A stretch of 52,022 nt of DNA from an uncultured Eubacteriales bacterium (GTDB taxonomy: Bacteria > Bacillota > Clostridia > Christensenellales > Aristaeellaceae): the NCBI GenBank assembly GCA_902793245.1, contig CADBCX010000007.1, positions 1-52,022 of the forward strand. Reading direction: 5' to 3'. Of the stretch, positions 19,247 to 28,784 are shown one piece after another (within the stretch, counting starts at the first letter, position 1; each line of letters opens with the position of its first letter). The notes under the pieces are model-generated. The model was not told the origin of the DNA. It searched no databases and worked only from the letters and a program-made list of their open reading frames with translations. The position numbers and the translations under genes are program-made.

Positions 19247-19618
19247 TCATCCATTCCCGATTTTTGTAAGGATCGCAGTCAGCATTTTGGAAACCTCCTT
19301 GCCCAGACATAGGGTATGGACAGTTTCCTCTTCTTTGAAATACCCCAAGTCAACGCAGAGAAGTATCTGCGTTTCTAGTTCATAGCCGGAACCGCGGGCA
19401 ATGGAAAGAAAACGCGCATATTCTTTGGTCGTGGTCCTGCCGTAGCCTTCGGCGATGTTGGATGGAATGGAAACCGCAGAACGTCGAATTTGATCCGCCA
19501 ATGCGTAATTCTCTTCCCTGGGAAGCCGCTTTGTCAGCGCATAGGCAGCCTTCGCCAATTCCATGGACCGTTTCCAGACAATCAGTTCCTTGAAATCGTC
19601 AACTCTGTTGTCTGCCAT
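19247..19618 (-). CDS. Four-helix-bundle protein (S23/IVP family)
   Basis: A 123-residue protein of the 23S rRNA intervening-sequence (S23) four-helix-bundle family. Family hallmarks are visible: FKELIVWKRSMELA near the start, RRSAVSIPSNIAEGYGR in the middle and the EYARFLSIARGSGYELETQ helix. Members form pentameric bundles with a basic surface, and relatives (Avd) serve diversity-generating retroelements; no reverse transcriptase or variable repeat is visible here. The SD is AGGATGAT. It interrupts the gyrB-gyrA pair and is bracketed by inverted GGGAACA tandem repeats, so it looks like the cargo of a small repeat-bounded element. The cellular role is unknown. Confidence 0.9.
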   Translation of the reverse strand: MADNRVDDFKELIVWKRSMELAKAAYALTKRLPREENYALADQIRRSAVSIPSNIAEGYGRTTTKEYARFLSIARGSGYELETQILLCVDLGYFKEEETVHTLCLGKEVSKMLTAILTKIGNG

Positions 19619-19652
19619 ATCATCCTACATCCTTCCGCATCGCTTTGCGGCA

Positions 19653-19692
19653 ACCACACTTCCTGTTCCCTGTTCCCTGGGCCCTGTTCCCT
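19653..19692. repeat. CCTGTTCCC short tandem repeat, right boundary of S23 element
   Basis: Units of CCTGTTCCC (one variant GGGCCCTG), inverted relative to the block at 19186-19217. It lies between the gyrB stop and the S23 start. Confidence 0.8.
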
Positions 19693-19702
19693 TGAACTCC
19701 TG

Positions 19703-21640
<1,938 letters not shown>

Positions 21641-21697
21641 CTAGCCTTTCCCCACGCCGGAAAACCCGGCGCTGAAAATATTTTTCTTCCTATAGTA

Positions 21698-21706
21698 ATT
21701 ATACCA
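21698..21706 (-). promoter_or_regulatory. Extended -10 promoter of gyrB
   Basis: On the minus strand, TGGTATAAT matches the extended -10 form (TGN-TATAAT), about 60 bases before gyrB. No good -35 hexamer is present, as expected for this class. Confidence 0.6.
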
Positions 21707-21798
21707 CTTTTCGCCCCTTTCAGACTTGCATAAACAGGTTAAAGAAGCGCATGAAATATACATTTAACGCGAATGCCAAAAATGAAGGTGCGCCACGC

Positions 21799-21820
21799 AA
21801 AAAGCAGCCCATAGGGCTGC
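21799..21820 (-). terminator. Rho-independent terminator of tRNA-Arg
   Basis: GCAGCCC-TAT-GGGCTGC on the minus strand, followed by five T. It starts eight bases beyond the tRNA 3' end. Confidence 0.85.
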
Positions 21821-21827
21821 TCATGCG

Positions 21828-21904
21828 TGGCGCACCCAAAGGGATTCGAACCCCCGGCCTACCGCTTAGGAGGCGGTCGCTCTATCCTGCTGAGCTATGG
21901 GTGC
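21828..21904 (-). tRNA. tRNA-Arg (anticodon CCT)
   Basis: A 77-base cloverleaf with encoded CCA: acceptor GCACCCA / TGGGTGC with discriminator G, D arm GCTC-AGCAGGATA-GAGC, anticodon stem ACCGC/GCGGT around loop CTCCTAA (anticodon CCT, reads AGG), and T loop TTCGAAT. It is a single tRNA between gyrB and the VanZ-like gene. Confidence 0.96.
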
Positions 21905-22077
21905 ATAGCGGTTCCCCGCGGGGAACAATATGTATTATGGCACGAAGCCCGCCGATTGTCAAGGGAAGAAATGCGACAATCCTCCCTCTGCTCCGGGACG
22001 ACAGTGATCGTGCCCGCCCCGACTCCCCTTCCAAGGGGAGCTGTCGGACCGCAGGGACGACTGAGGGGTTGCGCCGC

Positions 22078-22106
22078 TTGCCAAGCGCCCCTTCAGGCGC
22101 TATAAT
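22078..22106 (+). promoter_or_regulatory. Promoter of the VanZ-like gene
   Basis: -35 TTGCCA, 17-base spacer, -10 TATAAT. The spacer and -35 lie inside the end of a dispersed CCCCTTCAGG-type repeat. Confidence 0.75.
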
Positions 22107-22136
22107 AATAGCAACCACCGGAAAGGAACCCACCCC

Positions 22137-22676
22137 ATGAAACATCGAACGTTCTGGACGCGCTTCTTCCTGGCCGCGGCGATCCTCACGGCGGCGCTGA
22201 TCTTCTATTTCTCCACCCAGGCGGGGCCGGAGTCGGCGGAGCTCAGCGACGGCGTGACGCTGGCGGTAGCGAAGGTGGTGCGCCCGAATTACGAGGCCCT
22301 GCCCAGCGTCCAGAGGCTGAGCTTCCTGGAGACGCTGAGCCTGATCGTGCGCAAGTGCGCCCACTTCGGCGAGTTCGCGCTGCTGGCCTTCAACCTGATG
22401 GGCTGGCTGCGGCTGCGGCGCTGGGACAGGCCCCGCGTCGCCGCCCTGCCCTGGGCCTGGCTGCTCGCCACGCTCTACGCCGCCACCGACGAGTGGCACC
22501 AGAGCTTCGTGGAGGCCCGCGGCCCCGCTCTGCTGGACGTGGGCATCGACTCCGCCGGGGCGCTCACCGGGGCAGTCGTCATGCTGCTTTTGTTGATGAT
22601 TGTCGAGAAAACAGGGAACAGGGAACAGGATAGAGGGCCCAGGGAACAGGGAACAGGGAACAGGAATGGCGGCTGA
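22137..22676 (+). CDS. VanZ-family membrane protein
   Basis: A 179-residue protein with the VanZ-like pattern: an N-terminal TM ending in FYFSTQAGPESAELS, then VRKCAHFGEFALLAFNL, then YAATDEWHQSFVEARGPALLDVGIDSAGALTGA, with four TM segments in all. VanZ-like proteins are widespread; the founder gives low-level teicoplanin resistance, but most have unknown roles. SD GGAAAGGA supports ATG 22137. The last 22 residues (from EKTGNREQDRG onward) are encoded by a GGGAACAGG short tandem repeat. The natural stop was apparently displaced by repeat insertion, giving a hydrophilic Gly/Arg/Asn/Gln tail. Confidence 0.85.
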   Translation: MKHRTFWTRFFLAAAILTAALIFYFSTQAGPESAELSDGVTLAVAKVVRPNYEALPSVQRLSFLETLSLIVRKCAHFGEFALLAFNLMGWLRLRRWDRPRVAALPWAWLLATLYAATDEWHQSFVEARGPALLDVGIDSAGALTGAVVMLLLLMIVEKTGNREQDRGPREQGTGNRNGG

Positions 22677-22965
22677 CGCGCACGCATCGGATTTCGCCGG
22701 TTTCCAGGTTCCCCATATAGACAATGTACAGATTCTTCGCTTCGCTCAGAATGACAAACATCGCAAACCTGTCATCCTGAGCAGAGCGAAGGATCTGTAC
22801 ATTTTGGTTGAGGGGACATGGGAATAAAAGTCACCGTTGGGTTGCGCGCCAGCGGCACTTCCTGTTCCCTGGGCCTCCCGGCCCCATCTCGCTAAAAACA
22901 GTCCACCGGACTGTTTTCCGGGCGCTCGATGTCCCTGTTCCCTGTTCCCTATTCCCTAATAATTC
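22607..22965. repeat. GGGAACA-bounded inverted element without gene cargo
   Basis: Left boundary (22612-22669) is GGGAACAGG units overlapping the VanZ 3' end. Right boundary (22856-22963) has inverted CCTGTTCCC units running up to the rubrerythrin stop. Between them lies a GATTCTTCGCTTCGCTCAG inverted-arm pair (22731-22795). This accounts for the whole gap between the two genes. Confidence 0.75.
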
Positions 22966-23495
22966 TCCGCCTTGATCTGGAAATAGCTCTGGGGATGGTT
23001 GCACACCGGGCAGACCTCCGGAGCCTTCTTGCCGATGCAGATGTGACCGCAGTTGCTGCACTGCCAGATCATGTCGCCGTCGCGGCTGAACACAAGGCCC
23101 TCCTCGATGTTCTTCAGCAGCTTGCGATAGCGTTCCTCGTGCTCCTTCTCGATGGCGGCCACGCCCTCGAACTGCCTGGCGATGTCCTCAAAGCCCTCCT
23201 CGCGGGCCTCCTGGGCGAACCTGGCGTACATGTCGGTCCACTCGAAGTTCTCGCCGTCGGCGGCGTCGGAGAGGTTCTGGGGGGTGGCGGGCACCTTGCC
23301 GCCGTGGAGCAGCTTGAACCACAGCTTGGCGTGCTCCTTCTCGTTCTTCGCGGTCTCCTCGAAGATCGCGGCGATCTGCACGTAGCCGTCCTTCTTGGCC
23401 TGGGAAGCGTAGTAATCGTACTTGTTGCGGGCCTGGCTCTCGCCGGCAAACGCCGCCATCAGATTGGCCTCGGTTCTTGAACCCTTGAATTCCAT
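22956..23495 (-). CDS. rbr: Rubrerythrin
   Basis: A 179-residue non-haem di-iron peroxidase. The four-helix domain carries the ligand motifs FAGES (E19), NEKEH (E52/H55), EAREE, and IEKEH (E116/H119). A C-terminal rubredoxin domain has CSNC and CPVC knuckles (C146, C149, C162, C165). It reduces hydrogen peroxide in the cytosol of anaerobes. The start is ATG 23495 with SD GGAGGTG; a longer reading upstream crosses the promoter region. It is monocistronic. A small dyad, ATTATA-CCG-TATAGT, 43-57 bases upstream could be a PerR-like operator, but this is tentative. Confidence 0.97.
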   Translation of the reverse strand: MEFKGSRTEANLMAAFAGESQARNKYDYYASQAKKDGYVQIAAIFEETAKNEKEHAKLWFKLLHGGKVPATPQNLSDAADGENFEWTDMYARFAQEAREEGFEDIARQFEGVAAIEKEHEERYRKLLKNIEEGLVFSRDGDMIWQCSNCGHICIGKKAPEVCPVCNHPQSYFQIKAENY

Positions 23496-23537
23496 AAAGC
23501 ACCTCCATGGGATTATTCTGTACGCATGGTAGCATGG

Positions 23538-23552
23538 ATTATACCGTATAGT
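23538..23552 (-). promoter_or_regulatory. Dyad upstream of rubrerythrin, possible operator/promoter
   Basis: ATTATACCGTATAGT is an imperfect palindrome (5 of 6 pairs) that also contains a TATAAT -10 on the gene's strand. PerR commonly controls rubrerythrin in Clostridia through AT-rich dyads, but this site only loosely fits its consensus. Confidence 0.35.
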
Positions 23553-23659
23553 CAATGATAACTTGCCGCTGCCAAGCGGCTCACGCACGAATTACAAATA
23601 TGTTTCAAACGCATGAATGGCGTCCCTGCGGCGAACGGCCATAGCCCTGCAAAGCAATG

Positions 23660-23873
23660 GTCATTCATGCGTTTGCCCTGCCGCCCTGCCAAAACGCAGA
23701 TTTCCCGCCCTTGAATCTATGGGGCGGGAAATCGTCTCCAGAAGGGCGGCAGCGAGAGGCTCCCGGTCATTCGTGCGTTTGCCCTGCCGCCTCGCCAAAA
23801 CGCAGATTTCCCGCCCTTGAATCAGTGGGGCGGGAAATCGCCGCCAGAAAGGCGGCAGCGGTTAACTCCGGTT
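23660..23873. repeat. Two tandem 107-bp units carrying conserved-loop hairpins
   Basis: Units begin at GTCATTCATGCGTTTGCC (23660) and GTCATTCGTGCGTTTGCC (23767). Each contains CCAAAACGCAG followed by a hairpin with 12-base arms GATTTCCCGCCC / GGGCGGGAAATC (23699-23733 and 23805-23839) and loop TTGAATCTATG or TTGAATCAGTG. The gap 23496-23873 between rubrerythrin and ilvE holds only these repeats and a REP-type half site near 23613. Confidence 0.85.
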
Positions 23874-24947
23874 TTACCGGTCTGCGCGCACGCGCCAGCC
23901 GAACTCGTCCGCGAGCTTGCCGGTCTGGATGCCGGTGATGGTGTCGTAGAGCTTCTGGGTCACGGGGCCGATGGAGCCGTCGCCGATGGTCATGACCTCG
24001 TCCATGTAGCGCAACTTGCCCACGGGGCTGATGACGGCGGCGGTACCGGTGCCGAAGACCTCCTCCAGCTTGCCGGACTTCTGGGCCTCGATCAGCTCGT
24101 CCACGGACACCTTGCGCTCCTCCACCTCCATGCCCCAGTGGCGGCACAGGTGCAGCACGCTGTTGCGGGTGATGCCGGGCAGGATGGAGCCGTTCAGCAT
24201 GGGCGTGACGATCTTGCCGTCGATCTTGAACATGATGTTCATGGCGCCCACTTCCTCGATGTACTTGCGCTCCACGCCGTCCAGCCACAGCACCTGGCTG
24301 TAGCCGCCGTCATGGGCCTTCACCTGGGCGATCAGGGACGCGGCGTAGTTGCCGCCGGTCTTGGCGAAGCCGATGCCGCCGCGCACGGCGCGCACGTACT
24401 CGTCCTCGATCCAGATGCCCACGGGGGCCAGGCCGCTCTCGTAGTAGGCGCCGGAGGGGCTGAGGATGACGATGAACAGATAGGTCTTGCTGGGGGCCAC
24501 GCCCAGGAACTCATCCGTGGCGATGATGAACGGGCGGATGTACAGGCTGGTGCCCGGCTCGGTGGGGATCCAGTCCTTGTCGATGGCCACGACGGCCTTG
24601 ATGGCCTCCACGAAATCCTCCTCGGGGATCCGGGGGATGCACAGGCGGTCGTTGGAGTTGTTGGCGCGCTTGGCGTTCATGTCCGGGCGGAACAGGTAGG
24701 CTTCGCCGTTGGCGCCGCGATAGGCCTTCAGGCCCTCGAACATGGTCTGGCCGTAGTGGAACACCATGGCGGAGGGATCCAGCTCGATCTTCTGATAGGG
24801 CACGATGCGGGCGTCATGCCAGCCCTTGCCCTCGGTGTAGTTCATCACAAACATGTGGTCGGTGAAGATGTGACCGAAGCCCAGCTTCTGGCCCTTCTCG
24901 GGCTTGGCCTTAGGCGCGGTGGTTCTCTCAACGCGGATGTTCAGCAT
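23874..24947 (-). CDS. ilvE: Branched-chain amino acid aminotransferase
   Basis: A 357-residue PLP enzyme of fold type IV, the long (eukaryote-like BCAT) form. K196 in FAKTGGNYAAS is the Schiff-base lysine by comparison with human BCATm; HYGQTMFEGLKAYRG, QVLWLDG, GTGTAAVISPVG and the phosphate-binding region are intact. It transfers amino groups between Leu/Ile/Val and 2-oxoglutarate, the last step of branched-chain synthesis or first of degradation. The ATG at 24947 is preceded by a weak SD (GGAGCG). Its own promoter lies at 24994-25022; I see no T-box leader. Monocistronic. Confidence 0.97.
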   Translation of the reverse strand: MLNIRVERTTAPKAKPEKGQKLGFGHIFTDHMFVMNYTEGKGWHDARIVPYQKIELDPSAMVFHYGQTMFEGLKAYRGANGEAYLFRPDMNAKRANNSNDRLCIPRIPEEDFVEAIKAVVAIDKDWIPTEPGTSLYIRPFIIATDEFLGVAPSKTYLFIVILSPSGAYYESGLAPVGIWIEDEYVRAVRGGIGFAKTGGNYAASLIAQVKAHDGGYSQVLWLDGVERKYIEEVGAMNIMFKIDGKIVTPMLNGSILPGITRNSVLHLCRHWGMEVEERKVSVDELIEAQKSGKLEEVFGTGTAAVISPVGKLRYMDEVMTIGDGSIGPVTQKLYDTITGIQTGKLADEFGWRVRADR

Positions 24948-24993
24948 TGCGATCGCTCCATTTCTGCAATTTTATAGGGGATAACTTGCATTT

Positions 24994-25022
24994 ATGATAC
25001 CGCGCTAACTCGCGAAAATCAA
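24994..25022 (-). promoter_or_regulatory. Promoter of ilvE
   Basis: -35 TTGATT, 17-base spacer, -10 TATCAT on the minus strand. Confidence 0.7.
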
Positions 25023-25071
25023 GCCCCAAGGGGCAGTTATAGCGTTTTCTTTACAATTATGGAACAAAAAC

Positions 25072-25178
25072 GGGGCTGCCTCAAAACGACACCCCGCGCC
25101 CGATTCCAACCGCAGGGACGCCATTCATGACGTCCGCGGGCGGGAATACAATGCGACGAGTTGTTCTGAGACAGCCCC
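25072..25178 (-). terminator. hsp20 terminator with a REP palindrome in its loop
   Basis: Arms GGGGCTGCCTCA (25072-25083) and TGAGACAGCCCC (25167-25178) pair across an 83-base loop, and T-rich tails follow on both strands. Inside the loop lies the palindrome GGACGCCATTCATGACGTCC (25116-25135), a member of the REP family found at 9003-9240. The REP seems to have inserted into an originally tight hairpin. Confidence 0.7.
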
Positions 25179-25191
25179 TTTTGCGTTTCGT

Positions 25192-25644
25192 TTAGCCTTC
25201 GATCATGATGACCTTTTTCTCGGGAAGCTTCCGGGCTTCCGGCTTGGGCAGGTTCAGGCTGAGCACGCCGTTTTCAAACCGGGCGGACACGTCCGTCTCG
25301 GTGAGTCCGTCGCCCACATAGAAGGTGCGCTGCATGGATCCGGCGTAACGCTCCTGGCGAATCAGCTTGCCCTTCTTGTCCTTTTCCTCCTTGTCCATGC
25401 CCTTGGCCGCGTTCACGGTCAGGTAGCCATTCTCCAGGCTCAGGGTGATCTCGTCCTTCTTGAAGCCCGGCAGATCGATATCCACTTCGTAGTGATCCTC
25501 GTGCTCGTGCACGTCCGTCTTCATTTCGCGGGCGGCGTTCTTGCCGTAGAGCCTGCGGTCAACGTTCCGGAACTCGCGGGGCATCGGGAAATCCTCGAAA
25601 AAATCATCAAACAGGTTCTCACCAAAGATACTCGGCATCAACAT
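25192..25644 (-). CDS. Small heat shock protein Hsp20
   Basis: A 150-residue alpha-crystallin-domain chaperone. The core runs from about residue 40 (MKTDVHEHEDHYEVDIDLPGFKKDEITLSLENGYLTV) to the signature ARFENGVLSLNLPK, with a short N-terminal arm (LFDDFFEDFPMP) and C-terminus. It holds unfolding proteins as ATP-independent oligomers. SD AGGAGG precedes the ATG. Upstream is a CIRCE operator overlapping a near-consensus promoter, so it is almost certainly under HrcA control. Confidence 0.97.
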   Translation of the reverse strand: MLMPSIFGENLFDDFFEDFPMPREFRNVDRRLYGKNAAREMKTDVHEHEDHYEVDIDLPGFKKDEITLSLENGYLTVNAAKGMDKEEKDKKGKLIRQERYAGSMQRTFYVGDGLTETDVSARFENGVLSLNLPKPEARKLPEKKVIMIEG

Positions 25645-25759
25645 AATTCATACCTCCTTTGACGCTGCGGTCCACGGGGCCGTTCGCCTTATGTTGTACC
25701 CATTGGGCGGCGGTTTCATTCCCCTGGGGGGAACCTCCTTTCCCCTCCGTCCGAATATT

Positions 25760-25787
25760 ATTATACTCTTTTTGTTAGCACTGTCAA
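25760..25787 (-). promoter_or_regulatory. Promoter of hsp20
   Basis: -35 TTGACA, 16-base spacer, -10 TATAAT on the minus strand; the -35 lies within the CIRCE element. Confidence 0.88.
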
Positions 25788-25801
25788 GAGGTGAGTGCTA
25801 A
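25775..25801. promoter_or_regulatory. CIRCE element (HrcA operator)
   Basis: TTAGCACTG-N9-GAGTGCTAA, one mismatch from the consensus TTAGCACTC-N9-GAGTGCTAA. It overlaps the hsp20 -35, as expected for repression by HrcA and heat-shock release. Confidence 0.95.
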
Positions 25802-25830
25802 TTTTTTCGATGAATTTTCTGTGAACAAAA

Positions 25831-25930
25831 GATCCTTCGACTTCGCACGCCTGCGGCGCCCTCCGCTCAGGATGACACGGTTCCAAAACCCGGTCATTCT
25901 GAGCGGAGGTAAAGCCGAAGTCGAAGAATC
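25831..25930. repeat. Inverted-arm repeat, long variant
   Basis: GATCCTTCGACTTCGCACGC...CCGCTCAGGATGAC and its inverted partner GTCATTCTGAGCGGAGG...CGAAGTCGAAGAATC. It lies between hsp20 and the XRE-cupin gene, with longer arms than the other copies. Confidence 0.8.
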
Positions 25931-26019
25931 TTTCTCCCCGCAAGTCAGTTCAATAATACTCAACTTTCCCGCCTATAATTTAATCACATACATTTAACGC
26001 ATTCAGGGCCCCATATATA

Positions 26020-26048
26020 TTGACATAACGGCGGAAAGATGGTTTAAT
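26020..26048 (+). promoter_or_regulatory. Promoter of the XRE-cupin regulator
   Basis: -35 TTGACA, 17-base spacer, -10 TTTAAT. Confidence 0.8.
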
Positions 26049-26060
26049 ATATTTCGCCCA

Positions 26061-26083
26061 AAAGTTCAGTAATCTTAAACTTT
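26061..26083 (+). promoter_or_regulatory. Operator-like dyad downstream of the regulator promoter
   Basis: AAAGTTCAG-TAATC-TTAAACTTT, nine-base arms with two mismatches and a five-base centre, lies 13 bases past the -10, over the likely transcription start. This is a plausible autoregulatory site for the encoded XRE protein. Confidence 0.5.
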
Positions 26084-26104
26084 CGCTGAAATGGAGGCGG
26101 GAAC

Positions 26105-26644
26105 ATGCAAATTGGCGACAAGCTGCGCAGGCTGCGCCTGCAGCGGGGGCTGACCCAGGAGGAGCTGGCGGACCGGTGCGAGCTGTCCAAGAGCTTCATA
26201 TCGCTGCTGGAGCGGGACCTCACCTCCCCCTCCCTGGACACCCTGGCAGACCTGCTGGAATCCCTGGGCAGCGACCTGCCCACCTTCTTCCGGGAGAAGG
26301 ACGAAAAGCTGGTCTTCGGCGGCGAGGACATCTTCGTCAAGGAGGACCCGGAGCTGATGAAGGGCATGATCCGCTGGCTGATCCCCTCGGCCCAGAAGAA
26401 CCAGATGGAGCCGATCCTGGTGGAGATGGGCCCCGGCGGCGAAACCGCCGAGGATGACCCCCACGAGGGCGAGGAGTTCGGCTACGTGCTCAGCGGCACG
26501 ATCCGAATCGTGCTGGGCGACCGGGCCGAGCGCGTCCGCAAGGACGAGAGCTTCTACTTCCGCCCCACTGCCCCCCACAAGCTGGTCAACGCCGGCAAGG
26601 GCGTCTGCCGGGTGCTGTGGGTGTCCACGCCGCCCTCGTTCTAA
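26105..26644 (+). CDS. XRE-cupin transcriptional regulator (PuuR-like)
   Basis: A 179-residue regulator with an N-terminal XRE helix-turn-helix (IGDKLRRLRLQRGLTQEELADRCELSKSFISLLERDLTSPSLDTL, residues 3-47) and a C-terminal cupin barrel (about 105-175: GPGGETAEDDPHEGEEFGYVLSGTIRIVLG and FYFRPTAPHKLVNAG). The architecture matches regulators of polyamine and amino-acid metabolism such as PuuR, whose cupin binds the small-molecule effector. It sits directly upstream of potABCD on the same strand, so it probably senses polyamine and controls uptake. SD GGAGG. The 193-base gap to potA is filled by an inverted repeat element. Confidence 0.92.
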   Translation: MQIGDKLRRLRLQRGLTQEELADRCELSKSFISLLERDLTSPSLDTLADLLESLGSDLPTFFREKDEKLVFGGEDIFVKEDPELMKGMIRWLIPSAQKNQMEPILVEMGPGGETAEDDPHEGEEFGYVLSGTIRIVLGDRAERVRKDESFYFRPTAPHKLVNAGKGVCRVLWVSTPPSF

Positions 26645-26646
26645 TT

Positions 26647-26802
26647 TGGAATCAGGAATGAGGAATGAGGAATTGCGGAGGAAATCCTTGCGGATTTCTG
26701 TTTTATACAGAGGAATCATCGTTTTGGGGCCAAATGGGAACAAATCCCGAAGGGATTTGCACCTTCATTCCTCACTCCTAATTCCTCATTCCTCATTAAT
26801 AC
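26647..26802. repeat. Short GAATGAGG-bounded inverted element
   Basis: Left: GAATGAGGAATGAGGAATT plus AAATCCTTGCGGATTT. Right: AAATCCCGAAGGGATTT plus TCATTCCTCACTCC and CCTCATTCCTCATT, inverted. It is a shorter sibling of the element at 15059-15510 and separates the regulator from potA. Confidence 0.8.
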
Positions 26803-26837
26803 AAGAAGAATCTCCCCCCAATAGGAGTTGATCGAAT

Positions 26838-27956
26838 ATGGTCCAGTATACCCGCCTCATCGAGCTGAAGGGCGTGTGCAAGAACTTCGGGGACACCCAG
26901 GTGCTGCACGACGTCGACCTGTACATCCGCAAGTGCGAGTTCATCACGCTGCTGGGGCCCTCCGGCTGCGGCAAGACCACGCTGCTGCGCATCATCGGCG
27001 GGTTCGAGATGCCCTCCAGCGGCGAGGTGCTGTTCGAGGGAAAGGACATGACCGGCATTCCCCCCTACAAGCGCCGCATCAACACGGTGTTCCAGAAGTA
27101 CGCCCTGTTCAACCACCTGAACGTGTTTGACAACATCGCCTTCGGCCTGAATCTGAAGACGCCGGAGCAGCTGGGCGCGAAGACCAAGAAGGAAAAGAAG
27201 GAAGAGATCGCCCGCCGGGTGAACCGGATGCTGAAGCTGGTGAAGATGGAGGGCTATGAGAAGCGGTCCATCGACGCGCTGTCCGGCGGCCAGCAGCAGC
27301 GCATCGCCATCGCCCGCGCCCTGGTGAACGAGCCGGAGGTGCTCCTGCTGGACGAGCCCCTGGGCGCGCTGGATCTGAAGCTGCGCAAGGAGATGCAGCT
27401 GGAATTAAAGGCCATGCAGCAGCAGCTGGGCATCACCTTCATCTACGTCACCCACGACCAGGAGGAAGCCCTGACCATGTCGGACACCATCGCCGTGATG
27501 AACGGCGGGCGCATCCAGCAGATCGGCGACCCCAAGCGCATCTACGACGAGCCCAACAACGCCTTCGTGGCGGACTTCATCGGCGAGAGCAACATCGTGG
27601 ACGGCATCATGCTGGAGGACGACCTGGTGGAGTTCTGCGGCACCGAGTTCCAGTGCGTGGACGAAGGCTTTGACACCAACGAGCCCGTGGACGTGGTCAT
27701 CCGCCCGGAGGACATCATGATCGTGGGCGAGGACGTGGGCATGCTCACCGGCACGGTGCAGAGCGTGATCTTCAAGGGCGTCCACTACGAGATGATGATC
27801 GAAGCCTCGGACCGCCGCTGGAAGGTGCACTCCACCACCATGCAGCCCGTGGGCACCCGCGTGGGCATGACCATCGTGCCCTACAACATCCACATCATGC
27901 GCAAGGCGACCACCGCCGACGCGGCGCCGGTCCAAGAGGCCAGGAAGGAGGCGTAG
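26838..27956 (+). CDS. potA: Spermidine/putrescine ABC transporter ATP-binding protein
   Basis: A 372-residue ATPase. Walker A is GPSGCGKTT (40-48), Q-loop FQKYALF, signature LSGGQQQR (148-155), Walker B LLLDEP (169-174), H-loop YVTHDQEEA. The C-terminal TOBE-type regulatory domain contains VVIRPEDI and [15 protein letters not shown]. PotA energises uptake through PotB and PotC. It opens a compact potABCD operon; potB begins three bases after its stop. The start is ATG 26838, though the nearby SD is weak (AGGAG 11-12 bases before). Confidence 0.96.
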   Translation: MVQYTRLIELKGVCKNFGDTQVLHDVDLYIRKCEFITLLGPSGCGKTTLLRIIGGFEMPSSGEVLFEGKDMTGIPPYKRRINTVFQKYALFNHLNVFDNIAFGLNLKTPEQLGAKTKKEKKEEIARRVNRMLKLVKMEGYEKRSIDALSGGQQQRIAIARALVNEPEVLLLDEPLGALDLKLRKEMQLELKAMQQQLGITFIYVTHDQEEALTMSDTIAVMNGGRIQQIGDPKRIYDEPNNAFVADFIGESNIVDGIMLEDDLVEFCGTEFQCVDEGFDTNEPVDVVIRPEDIMIVGEDVGMLTGTVQSVIFKGVHYEMMIEASDRRWKVHSTTMQPVGTRVGMTIVPYNIHIMRKATTADAAPVQEARKEA

Positions 27957-27959
27957 AGC

Positions 27960-28784
27960 ATGAAGCGTTCCTGGTATGCCTCCCCCTACGCGCTGTGGAT
28001 GCTGCTGTTCGCGGTGGTGCCGCTGCTGTTCGTGTGCTGGTATGCCTTCACCACCCCCCAGGGGGCCTTCACCCTCTCCAACTTCCAGGAGTTCACCAAG
28101 CCCCGCTACCTGGGGGTGATCCTGCGCAGCCTGAAGCACGCGCTGTACTGCACGGTGCTGTGCCTGATCCTCGGCTATCCCACGGCCTACTTCCTGGCCG
28201 GCCGCGGCTTCAACCACACCCAGAGCCTGGTGGTGCTGATCCTGCTGCCCATGTGGATGAACCTGCTGCTGCGCACCTACGCCATGATGAGCCTGCTGGA
28301 CGACAACGGCGTGCTGAACGCGGCGCTGCAGGCCATCGGCCTGGGCAAGGTCAAGGTGATCGGCACCGAGGGTGCCGTGGTGATGGGCCTGGTGTACAAC
28401 TACCTGCCCTTCATGGTGCTGCCCATCTACACGGTGCTGAAGAAGATGGACTATTCCGTCATCGAGGCCGCGGAGGACCTGGGCTGCAACCCCTTCCGGG
28501 TCATCACCCGGGTGGTGATCCCCATGTCCCTGCCGGGCATCGTCTCCGGCATCACGATGGTGTTCATGCCGGCGGTCACCTCCTTCGCCATCTCCACGCT
28601 GCTCTCCAACGGCAAGATCCGCCTGGCGGGCGATTTGATCGACTACATCTTCAACCAGTCCTCGAACCCCACCCGCTGGAACATCGGCAGCTCCTTCTCG
28701 CTGATCATGCTGGTGCTGATCCTGATCTCCATCGGCTTTTTGCGCAAGGTGGACCCGGACAGTGAAGGAGGTGGCATGTGGTGA
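27960..28784 (+). CDS. potB: Spermidine/putrescine ABC transporter permease PotB
   Basis: A 274-residue permease with six TM helices. The cytoplasmic coupling (EAA) loop reads IEAAEDLGCNPFRVITRVVIPMSLPG, the site that docks on PotA. SD AGGAGG lies at the end of potA. The C-terminal end overlaps potC by a few bases, giving translational coupling. It forms the translocation channel with PotC. Confidence 0.95.
   Translation: MKRSWYASPYALWMLLFAVVPLLFVCWYAFTTPQGAFTLSNFQEFTKPRYLGVILRSLKHALYCTVLCLILGYPTAYFLAGRGFNHTQSLVVLILLPMWMNLLLRTYAMMSLLDDNGVLNAALQAIGLGKVKVIGTEGAVVMGLVYNYLPFMVLPIYTVLKKMDYSVIEAAEDLGCNPFRVITRVVIPMSLPGIVSGITMVFMPAVTSFAISTLLSNGKIRLAGDLIDYIFNQSSNPTRWNIGSSFSLIMLVLILISIGFLRKVDPDSEGGGMW

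Noticed and set aside
19247-19618. Diversity-generating retroelement accessory protein (Avd)
   Set aside because: Although Avd and S23 share a fold, there is no reverse transcriptase, template repeat or variable repeat nearby.
22137-22676. Glycopeptide resistance gene vanZ
   Set aside because: Only family-level similarity; no van cluster genes are present, and most VanZ-like proteins are not resistance factors.
24948-25190. T-box riboswitch upstream of ilvE
   Set aside because: The ilvE promoter lies about 50 bases before the gene, leaving no room for a T-box, and the hairpin further upstream is the hsp20 terminator.
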